Program-made: the position numbers and the translations under genes
Part shown: positions 58,701-64,000 of the stretch, in pieces
Layout of the letters: each line of letters opens with the position of its first letter
Position numbering within the stretch: the stretch's first letter is position 1
Assembly: GCA_945888455.1 (NCBI GenBank)
Contig: CAMCZV010000002.1
Coordinates: 124,001-188,000 of the forward strand
Length of the DNA: 64,000 bases
Reading direction: 5' to 3'
Origin: Candidatus Finniella inopinata
GTDB lineage: Bacteria > Pseudomonadota > Alphaproteobacteria > Holosporales > Holosporaceae
The notes under the pieces: generated by a model
Seen by the model: the letters and a program-made list of their open reading frames with translations, nothing else
Databases searched by the model: none
What the model was told of the DNA's origin: nothing

Positions 58701-59029
58701 AAACCTTGGGCATGGGGACGGTTATTGGCAAGCGTACGTGGGGTGGAGTGGTGGGCATTTGGCCGCGTTTCCCCTTAATTGATGGGACGCGCACCAGTCA
58801 GCCAGAATTTTCTTTTTGGGTCAAAGATGCAGGATGGAGCGTGGAAAACCAGGGGGTATTTCCCCATATCGATGTGGACATTAAACCCCAAGATTATGCA
58901 AAAAAGACGGATCCGCAGTTGGTGTGTGCCCTAGAGAACGTCTTGGTCAGCATTGAAAACGATGCCCAAAGACAGAAAGATCTGCTGCCTGCTGCGGGAT
59001 CAGAGCCTGATTTAAAGGTGCCGGGCTGA
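55757..59029 (+). CDS. tri: Tricorn protease (S41 family)
   Basis: A giant cytosolic peptidase that trims peptides released by larger proteases. 1090 residues with no signal peptide. N-terminal beta-propeller repeats (FSPDGQMLAFVSD, WSPCGRWIAYS, FDPDGKYLFFLST), then a charged linker (about 515-575), C1/PDZ and S41 core. Catalytic residues by spacing: His751 (GTSHAYV), Ser972-Asp973 (TGSDGDIF) and Glu1030 (VENQGV), the same 58-residue Ser-Glu interval as archaeal tricorn (S965, E1023). A perfect 18-bp tandem duplication (57592-57627) repeats YDLKQP. Bacterial tricorns are known, but patchily spread. Confidence 0.93.
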   Translation: MYFQYPALHQGALAFVSRDNLWISNSDVPRMLLSEPMTGVMNPHFSPDGQMLAFVSDKDFYRISIDGGLPERLTFYGSSVELLGWKDDQNLWVLTSANDNTLRGYTLACLDIKTGQLHHQPIGPCEFSSFAPHGQGQVIQRQGYGYVSWKRYKGGTAGNLWIDATGSGNFERLLADVTHNLLSPLWINDRIYFLSDKDGTGQIYSCTIAGEDVQQHTHHQDFYPRQLSSHGSRLTYSCGGNIWTYETTTGENLVVPLKLNLGAQNKARQVKSPQKHLTSYALSADGKRLALITRGRLFDLTPFKGPAEQKGMMDGVRYRWATWFKDGTLATLHDQGLEDVFEFYAKNSVTPVTYRPNESQGKDGLWGRINGAKAHPTLPTLACVNHRHELVLIQWGDTIALDNVQTKVINRSIYGAIQGYQWSPCGRWIAYSLQSRLRGNSIWIYDTTEDVNHQITDDCFSNTHPVFDPDGKYLFFLSTRHFDPKRDALAMAMACSAGVQPFVFILQKNQESPFVLPLLHSDPDKSDEDKADEEKSAPSGPSVTGDAAKKTEENKEKEAEKAVKPVVIDFDRPETRILAFPVEPREYTSLFALKDQLLYTIEDQDGKNDLYAYDLKQPYDLKQPKEENWLHDIDSFTFSSDHQWMSYTSHKKLRTVRAGSKPSDDADTSFHKGGWLDWQRVALTISPRKEWIHMFEEAWHLQKELFWMPSMGNIDWKDIYNRYRPCVDRVACLSELYSVIHDMHGELGTSHAYVIPAEKINTMASLGSLGAEFSYDKTHQAYAIDDMFQGDSWAPVPLQRPGLDIAIGDLVWAIGGQALSESVRPQNVLMHQAGNCVPVVVSRGDGTQKRTVMVFPESAAKEPHRRYRQWVENNRAWVHKHSQGKVGYIHLPDMQNDGYGEFLRGYTQEFDRDGLIVDARYNGGGNVSYFMIDVLRRKRLGVDQSRYHGNIPYPMDAPRGPMVTLVNEYTGSDGDIFAYAFKTLGMGTVIGKRTWGGVVGIWPRFPLIDGTRTSQPEFSFWVKDAGWSVENQGVFPHIDVDIKPQDYAKKTDPQLVCALENVLVSIENDAQRQKDLLPAAGSEPDLKVPG
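57592..57627 (+). repeat. Perfect 18-bp in-frame tandem duplication in the tricorn gene
   Basis: CTATGACCTGAAGCAACC at 57592-57609 is repeated exactly at 57610-57627, encoding YDLKQP-YDLKQP in a surface-like region after the charged linker. The reading frame is kept. Confidence 0.95.
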
Positions 59030-59060
59030 CCAAAAATCCTAAATCAAACGGGCTGTGTCA

Positions 59061-59082
59061 CCCCAATCGCTGTGGATTGGGG
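59061..59082 (+). terminator. Hairpin after the tricorn gene
   Basis: CCCCAATC (59061-59068) pairs perfectly with GATTGGGG (59075-59082) over a GCTGTG loop, 32 nt past the stop codon. No U-tract follows. Confidence 0.5.
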
Positions 59083-59286
59083 GATTCAGTATTGCCCCCC
59101 ACAGTGATGAGGGAGTTTTGCAATGCCCCATCCGGCGCCCTTAAAAGACTGTACCCTCTCGTTTGATCTCCCTGGGCCATGGGTCTTTTGGCAGCAAGAA
59201 CGAATCCGATTTCATGACTCAGACCTCTTGGCTATCCTTGGCTGATTTTCGCCCTTATACTGTTAAAAAAGACAAGTTGATTGGTT

Positions 59287-60258
59287 ATGCAATTTTGCGA
59301 TCATGCAAAAATATTTGTAGAAAGCGGCAAGGGGGGAAATGGATGCGTCAGTTTTCGAAGAGAAAAGAACATTCCCTTTGGCGGGCCAGATGGCGGTCAT
59401 GGTGGTGTGGGTGGCAGCGTATTTTTGCGTACCAGTCGAGACCTTTCCACACTGATCGATTTCCGATTTCGCCCCCATTACAAAGGTAAATCAGGAGTGG
59501 GTGGATCAGGGCGTAACAGAGCTGGCCTAGGCGGCGACGATTTATACCTGGATGTTCCTCTGGGGACAGAGGTTTGGGTAGATGGAGAATTGGTGGTTGA
59601 TTTGATTCACGCAGACCAAAGTGTCATGGTAGCCAAAGGGGGTTTAGGGGGGCGTGGAAATGCCAGTTTTGCCTCTTCGACCAATCGTGCGCCCAGAGAA
59701 TTCACGCCAGGAGAATTGGGCGTGGCATTGACGCTGGAGTTGCGGCTGAAATTATTGGCCGATGTGGGATTTATAGGATTGCCCAATGCTGGAAAATCCA
59801 CCTTGTTGGGCAGCATTACCAGCGCTTGCCCTAAAATAGGCCCCTATCCTTTTACCACATTGACCCCTCAACTTGGGACCATGATCAGTCCGACCTATGA
59901 CGAATGGGTTTTGGCCGATTTACCGGGTTTAATAGAGGGTGCCCACGAAGGCAAAGGATTGGGACATCGGTTTTTAGGTCATGGGGAACGTTGTCGCATG
60001 CTGTTGCATGTGATCGATGGCACGGGCGAGGATTTGGATCAGGTTTATCGCATGGTTCGTAACGAACTAGACCAATACAGTCCATCTTTTTTAGACAAAA
60101 AAGAGTGCATTGTCATTACAAAAAGAGACCTGATGACACCAGAACAACAAGACCTGGCGCGAAAGATATTTGGTCCAGACATCGTGATGGTATCGGCTGT
60201 TAGCAAAGAAAACCTGCCCACCATAGAGCAAAAACTGTGGCACAGCCTTTCTCTCTAG
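59287..60258 (+). CDS. obgE: GTPase Obg/CgtA
   Basis: An essential ribosome-associated GTPase. 323 residues from ATG 59287 (a TTG six bases upstream is possible). The glycine-rich Obg domain (GKGGNGCVSFRREKNIPFGGPDGGHGGVGG, GGLGGRGN) is followed by the G domain: GLPNAGKST (G1), PFTTLTP (G2), ADLPGLIEGA (G3), TKRD (G4, canonical NKxD). It ends without the C-terminal OCT domain, common in alphaproteobacteria. The neighbours rplU and rpmA are absent. miaA overlaps its 3' end. Confidence 0.95.
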   Translation: MQFCDHAKIFVESGKGGNGCVSFRREKNIPFGGPDGGHGGVGGSVFLRTSRDLSTLIDFRFRPHYKGKSGVGGSGRNRAGLGGDDLYLDVPLGTEVWVDGELVVDLIHADQSVMVAKGGLGGRGNASFASSTNRAPREFTPGELGVALTLELRLKLLADVGFIGLPNAGKSTLLGSITSACPKIGPYPFTTLTPQLGTMISPTYDEWVLADLPGLIEGAHEGKGLGHRFLGHGERCRMLLHVIDGTGEDLDQVYRMVRNELDQYSPSFLDKKECIVITKRDLMTPEQQDLARKIFGPDIVMVSAVSKENLPTIEQKLWHSLSL

Positions 60259-61160
60259 GGGGCATTTCCAAAACAACGGTCATGCTGGTTGCGGGACCAA
60301 CGGCCTCTGGAAAATCCGATTGGGCCATTGATCAGGCAGCAACCGAGGGGGCCCTACCCAATGGCTCTGGCACAGTTGGATGCATTATTAATGCCGACAG
60401 CATGCAACTGTATCATGGTCTGGATGTATTAACGGCCATGCCCAGTGCTGCAGATCAATCCCGCATGAACCACCATTTATATGGCTTTTTATCGCCTTAT
60501 GGGGAAAAATATTGCGTATCCCGCTGGGTAAAACAGGCCCTTGATACGATAAAACAGGCGCACAGTAAGGGACAGCGTGTCTGGGTTGTGGGGGGAACAG
60601 GATTTTACCTGAATACCCTTGTGCGGGGATTGTCTCCCATTCCCGATTGTGATCGATCAGAAAAAGAACACTTGCGCAGGCAGTATCATCAGGCCACGGT
60701 TGCAGAATTAAAGGATTTACTGCGCCCTGTGGATCCTGTGTGTGCTGAACATTTGTTGGATCATCAACGCTTGCTGAATGCCTGGATTGTGTATCAATTA
60801 ACGGAAAAGCCTCTTTCATGGTGGCACGGTCAGGATCGGATTACCCCTGATTTGGATTTTTTTCGCGTATTAATTTGGCCATCAAAAGAATACTGTATGC
60901 ATCGGGCAGAAAAACGCCTGGGTGCCATGGTTAGGGCCGGTGTATACGACGAAGTTCGAGAATTTTGCACTCATCCTGACTGGAAAAACTCACCTTTGAG
61001 CATGGCCCTGGGGTTAAAAGCAATGGATGAGATGTTGCAGGGAAACATTTCTGAAAACGAATGCCATTCACACTATTTAATAGAAACGGCACAATACATA
61101 AAACGCCAGAGGACATGGTTTAGGGGGCAATATACACCAGATTATATCCACGATACGTAA
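60237..61160 (+). CDS. miaA: tRNA dimethylallyltransferase
   Basis: Adds the dimethylallyl group from DMAPP to A37 of tRNAs. P-loop GPTASGKS, NADSMQLYHGLDVLTA (canonical DSxQxYxxxxIxTA), VGGTGFYLNTLVRGL and the zinc-finger-like helical domain follow, up to the terminal QRTWFRGQ. GTG 60237 gives 307 residues and overlaps obg by 22 nt; ATG 60282 gives only one residue before the P-loop strand and is probably too short. Idi makes its substrate; MiaB acts on its product. Confidence 0.93.
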   Translation: MAQPFSLGGISKTTVMLVAGPTASGKSDWAIDQAATEGALPNGSGTVGCIINADSMQLYHGLDVLTAMPSAADQSRMNHHLYGFLSPYGEKYCVSRWVKQALDTIKQAHSKGQRVWVVGGTGFYLNTLVRGLSPIPDCDRSEKEHLRRQYHQATVAELKDLLRPVDPVCAEHLLDHQRLLNAWIVYQLTEKPLSWWHGQDRITPDLDFFRVLIWPSKEYCMHRAEKRLGAMVRAGVYDEVREFCTHPDWKNSPLSMALGLKAMDEMLQGNISENECHSHYLIETAQYIKRQRTWFRGQYTPDYIHDT

Positions 61161-61268
61161 AGAGGGGGGTGTACAAACCATCTGGATCAACACAAGAACG
61201 CACCGGTTACGATGCGCCTCATCCCATTGTTTACGCTTTAGGCTCCTCTTTCCCCACTCTCCCCTGCC

Positions 61269-61670
61269 CTATACATCAGATTGTGGGCGATGTTCTGATC
61301 GATTGATGCTAAAACCTTGTGGATAACGCGCACTCAGTTTATCAAAATTCATTTGAATGACGTCTGATAAAGAAACATTTAATCCGATACATGCTTGGGC
61401 AATATACCATAAAACATCCCCTAATTCTCGCTTTAAATGGTGTATATTTTCTTCTGATGGCTCTTTCCCCTGAAACACAATTTTTTTAATGATTTCCATG
61501 AATTCCCCCGACTCTGCACTCATACCTATGGCTGCATTCAGCACCCTTTGGGTTGAAAACCCCTTTTGATCCAGATCTGCGATACGCTGGCTAAAATCGG
61601 TATAGTTTTTACTGGAATCAGAAGCAGTGGCATCAACAAACTGAGTGTATTGTTCTAGACTAATCGTCAT
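61269..61670 (-). CDS. MazG-like NTP pyrophosphohydrolase
   Basis: 133 residues. The all-alpha NTP-PPase signature is clear: an EExxE-type ESGEFMEII and the downstream ELGDVLWYIAQAC (ExxD), with a helical N-terminus. Such proteins hydrolyse (d)NTPs to house-clean modified nucleotides, or act on alarmones; the substrate cannot be told. It is a single domain, so not classical two-domain MazG. Isolated gene with its own promoter. Confidence 0.85.
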   Translation of the reverse strand: MTISLEQYTQFVDATASDSSKNYTDFSQRIADLDQKGFSTQRVLNAAIGMSAESGEFMEIIKKIVFQGKEPSEENIHHLKRELGDVLWYIAQACIGLNVSLSDVIQMNFDKLSARYPQGFSINRSEHRPQSDV

Positions 61671-61706
61671 AATGACCTGTTTTTATTGTTTAATTTTACG
61701 GTATTA

Positions 61707-61735
61707 ATCATACCAAAATGCATTTTTAAATGCAA
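61707..61735 (-). promoter_or_regulatory. Putative promoter of the MazG-like gene
   Basis: Minus strand: TTGCAT (61730-61735), 17-nt spacer, TATGAT (61707-61712) with a TGG extension (extended -10), 37 nt before the ATG. The region also holds an ATGCATTTTTAAATGCAA-type palindrome overlapping the -35. Confidence 0.6.
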
Positions 61736-61953
61736 GTAAATGACGGGTTCTGTCTGGAGCGTGGCCTATAAATAATATATTTTCCCCCGATTTTATCGTT
61801 GACTAGGAAAAAGCAATCCGGGCAGAATCTTTTCTATATCAAATGCGCCATAAGCGCTGGTTAACCTGGGCCGTTTGGCATACTATGGTTTGGTACGACT
61901 AAATTGGGGGCACGTTAATCACAACAAGAGCCTAAACAGACGGGGGTGCGCCT

Positions 61954-63228
61954 ATGAAATCTAACATAAAATCCGTGTGGAATGCCATTTCAACCATTCG
62001 CCACTCTGCCCATTTATGGCGCATGGGCTTATTTGGTTTGGTCAGCGCCATTCCTTTGGCTTTTTTACTCTCTGTTGTAACGTTTTGGTTAACCGATCAC
62101 GGGTGTTCGCCCGGCCACATCGGGGTGATGTCCTGGATGATGATTCCCTATAGCTTAAAGATTTTTCTGGGTCCGATTATTCAAATGACATCCTTTGGAT
62201 TTTTGGGCAGACGTTATGGCCATTATCGCATCTGGATTATGGTGTCCCAAATGGGGGTTGTGGCGTGTATTTTTGCCCTCAGTTTGATTCACCCATTGGA
62301 ACGCATGATTTTGGCCCGTGGGTTGTGTTTTGTCACAGCCTTGTTTGGGGCAATGCAAGATTGTGCCCTAGAGGGCTATCGGGTTCATTCCACGCCAGAG
62401 GCTCAGCAAAGTGCTGTTTCTGGGGTAAACTCTATGGGGTATCGCATTGGGTTGTGGGGTACGACCTGCATTGCATTGATTTTTTCTTGTTACAACTGGT
62501 TTTTTGCCTTTTTGTGCATTTCTGGATTTTTGGTGTTTGCAAGTATGCTGTGTTTATGGCGATTGCCTCAACCCAAACATTGGAAAGAGATGCTTTCTCT
62601 GCATCAATATGGTCGATTGTTGGCCCAGGGCTGGTCTTTTTTTCAGAAGACCTATTACTTTTCCAGCGTATTGGCCATGATTGGAGCCCAGAAATTGGGG
62701 GATATTTTTTTACGCAGCATGTGGTCCCATTATTTTATCAAGGTTGGATACACCAAACAACAAATTGTGACCATTGACAAAGGATTTGGTATTGTCGCGA
62801 CCATTATAGGCATCCGTTTGGGTGTGGCGTGGATAGAGCGTAAAGGCATCGCCCAAGGATTTAGATTATGGGCTGTGTTGCAGGGGTTAATGGCGCTGTT
62901 ATTTGTGGCGCATGCGTGCTCTGATCATCAACACTTCGGATTGTTTTTTGCCAGCGTCTCGGCCAATCATTTGGTTGGGGGCATTGGAGCCGTCACAATT
63001 TTGACTTATTTGTCCCAATTGTGTAAAGGCAACGACCAACAAGACACATTGCGCTATGCCATGGTGTCATCTTTGGGATCTTTTGGGCGCACAGCGGTGT
63101 CGTATTTTTCATGTGTGGTTGCGGATGTGGTGCCGTTTTGGTGGGTCTTTTTTGCCCTTTCCGCCGTCATGTGCTGGCCTGCATTTATTTTGTCCTTTGC
63201 TCAGCGACCGTTTAAGAGGCGCACGTGA
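61954..63228 (+). CDS. AmpG-like MFS transporter
   Basis: A 424-residue major-facilitator protein with about 12 hydrophobic segments. The opening (PLAFLLSVVTFWLTDHG) and the TM2-3 region (MMIPYSLKIFLGPIIQ...RRYGHYRIWIMVSQ) resemble AmpG, the inner-membrane permease for anhydro-muropeptides; ALEGYRVHSTPEAQ corresponds to the AmpG DAWR region. Muropeptide import fits peptidoglycan recycling (murB is present), but other MFS members of Holosporales-like bacteria look similar, so the substrate is tentative. Confidence 0.78.
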   Translation: MKSNIKSVWNAISTIRHSAHLWRMGLFGLVSAIPLAFLLSVVTFWLTDHGCSPGHIGVMSWMMIPYSLKIFLGPIIQMTSFGFLGRRYGHYRIWIMVSQMGVVACIFALSLIHPLERMILARGLCFVTALFGAMQDCALEGYRVHSTPEAQQSAVSGVNSMGYRIGLWGTTCIALIFSCYNWFFAFLCISGFLVFASMLCLWRLPQPKHWKEMLSLHQYGRLLAQGWSFFQKTYYFSSVLAMIGAQKLGDIFLRSMWSHYFIKVGYTKQQIVTIDKGFGIVATIIGIRLGVAWIERKGIAQGFRLWAVLQGLMALLFVAHACSDHQHFGLFFASVSANHLVGGIGAVTILTYLSQLCKGNDQQDTLRYAMVSSLGSFGRTAVSYFSCVVADVVPFWWVFFALSAVMCWPAFILSFAQRPFKRRT

Positions 63229-63370
63229 GGTTGGCGCCGGATGATTGTTCAACGATTTTTCGATGATTTTCGTACCTTTCCAAAAGGATTAAATAAAAGC
63301 AAAATCATTGACAAAACAAACTCCCCTATTCCAAATTATCTCATCGTTTTTATACAGAGAGTCATACGCG

Positions 63371-63874
63371 ATGGATCAATACCCTAACAGCGTCATCAGC
63401 GCTGTCATACACACACCCTTCAAGATTTGGATCATTTTGGGGATTATTATTTTGTTTGGGGTGCGGTCTTTGAAAAAGCAAGTAATTTATCCGCCGCAAT
63501 TGTTGTTGGTGCCAGCCGTGTTGATGTGTTTTAAGTTTCCAATCTTTTTTGACAGGGCGCCCTATTTATACATCAGCATGTTGACTGTGGGTCTGTTGAT
63601 TGGCGGCATGGTCGCGTCACACATGAGGGTTTCCTGGCAAAAATTTCCAAAACGACTGATCTTGCCTGGTGGGCCCAGCACATTATGGATCTTGTGCTCG
63701 TTTTTCTGCATTAAATATGCCTATGGCATTTTGCACAGCCTTGATTCGGTTCAATCATCCCATTGGGCATGGATTGATACGGGGGTCAGCGGATTGTTGC
63801 CGGGATATGCGTGGGCAAAGGGGCTGTATTTTTCCTATCTCTACTTTTTTGACCGCCCAAAAACCTCTATATAG
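63371..63874 (+). CDS. Small polytopic membrane protein (DUF6622-like)
   Basis: A 167-residue protein from ATG 63371 (the frame is open back to 63308). Four or five hydrophobic helices; the N-terminus SAVIHTPFKIWIILGIIILFGVRSLKKQ resembles DUF6622-type proteins (helix, HTPxW, then GxRQ-like loop). Function unknown. It lies after the AmpG-like gene and before the rRNA-operon-like leader. Confidence 0.55.
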   Translation: MDQYPNSVISAVIHTPFKIWIILGIIILFGVRSLKKQVIYPPQLLLVPAVLMCFKFPIFFDRAPYLYISMLTVGLLIGGMVASHMRVSWQKFPKRLILPGGPSTLWILCSFFCIKYAYGILHSLDSVQSSHWAWIDTGVSGLLPGYAWAKGLYFSYLYFFDRPKTSI

Positions 63875-63925
63875 CCCTGTTTTAAGGGGTTTAGTATTTT
63901 TTTTGTATTTTTTGGCAAAAGGGTG

Positions 63926-63955
63926 TTGACGGGGCTGTGGGGGTTGGTGTAGATT
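63926..63955 (+). promoter_or_regulatory. Putative promoter of an rRNA operon
   Basis: TTGACG (63926-63931), 18-nt spacer, TAGATT (63950-63955). The spacer is GC-rich (GGGGCTGTGGGGGTTGGTG), as in strong stable-RNA promoters. The leader that follows at once contains a boxA-like element, supporting an rrn operon just outside the window. Confidence 0.6.
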
Positions 63956-63960
63956 GATGG

Positions 63961-64000
63961 AGTGATCTTTGAAAAAGTTTGAAAAAAGAGAGATAAACGA
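63961..64000 (+). promoter_or_regulatory. rRNA-operon-like leader with boxA antiterminator
   Basis: TGATCTTTGAAAA (about 63963-63975) resembles boxA (TGCTCTTTAACAA), the NusB/S10 antitermination signal. It is followed by a short A/G-rich GAAAAAAGAGAGATAAACGA stretch typical of DNA just before 16S rRNA. The rRNA gene itself is not in the window. Confidence 0.5.

Overview
The window looks like a chromosomal segment of an alphaproteobacterium, most plausibly an intracellular or host-associated one (Holosporales/Rickettsiales-like); the genus cannot be fixed from the sequence. The class rests on an ATP synthase Fo operon with separate b' and b subunits (atpI-B-E-F'-F) and no F1 genes beside it, on a gatCAB amidotransferase operon, and on alphaproteobacterial-looking RNase E, MiaB and LpxC. 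LPS genes (lpxC, an LptE-like lipoprotein), murB and an AmpG-like transporter indicate a Gram-negative envelope with peptidoglycan. Most of the DNA is housekeeping genes, packed tightly but scattered from their usual operons (fusA, dnaK, rpmG, murB and rplS all stand alone), as expected of a rearranged, reduced genome.

Layout. 1-7000 (minus): ligA (cut by the left edge), ybaB, dnaX, a short SRP RNA gene (ffs) hidden in the dnaX leader, and rne with its own promoter and a leader of about 180 nt. 7180-13670 (plus): rplS, an orphan DevB/HlyD-type adaptor, a CPBP membrane protease, rnhB, a broken AT-rich secreted-protein gene (minus), priA. 13720-20080: idi, a REP-like palindrome, a secreted CxxC protein, gatB-gatA-gatC, divergent murB, and rpmG, a 53-codon gene. 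20270-33480: a small hypothetical gene, dnaE, an AT-rich hypothetical gene, an alpha/beta hydrolase followed by degenerate repeats of its own 3' end, aroK with altered substrate motifs joined directly to a CorC-type CBS protein, amn, xseA, miaB. 33600-38330: a secreted helical protein, cvpA, radA, ubiG-lptE. 38480-44040: a 573-aa secreted protein, fusA, an AT-rich secreted zinc-ribbon-like protein. 44940-52380: dnaK, recA, ffh, acpS-rluD, lpxC, tRNA-Lys(CUU). 52500-63870: a DUF6314-like protein, the Fo operon, a tricorn protease, obg-miaA, a MazG-like protein, an AmpG-like transporter and a small membrane protein. The right edge holds what looks like the promoter and boxA leader of an rRNA operon.

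Connections. The SRP is represented by both its RNA (ffs) and protein (ffh). Idi, MiaA and MiaB form a chain from isoprenoid supply to tRNA A37 modification. DnaX, DnaE, PriA, LigA, RnhB, RecA, RadA and XseA give a replication and repair set. LpxC and LptE point to LPS synthesis and export.

The accessory layer is a series of AT-rich single genes at core-gene boundaries (about 10.7-11.2, 14.5-15.1, 20.3-20.7, 24.3-25.4, 38.5-40.2 and 43.0-44.0 kb). Several have signal peptides, paired CxxC motifs, internal repeats or frameshifts. These are the best candidates for undescribed biology, probably host-interaction proteins, but that role is inference only.
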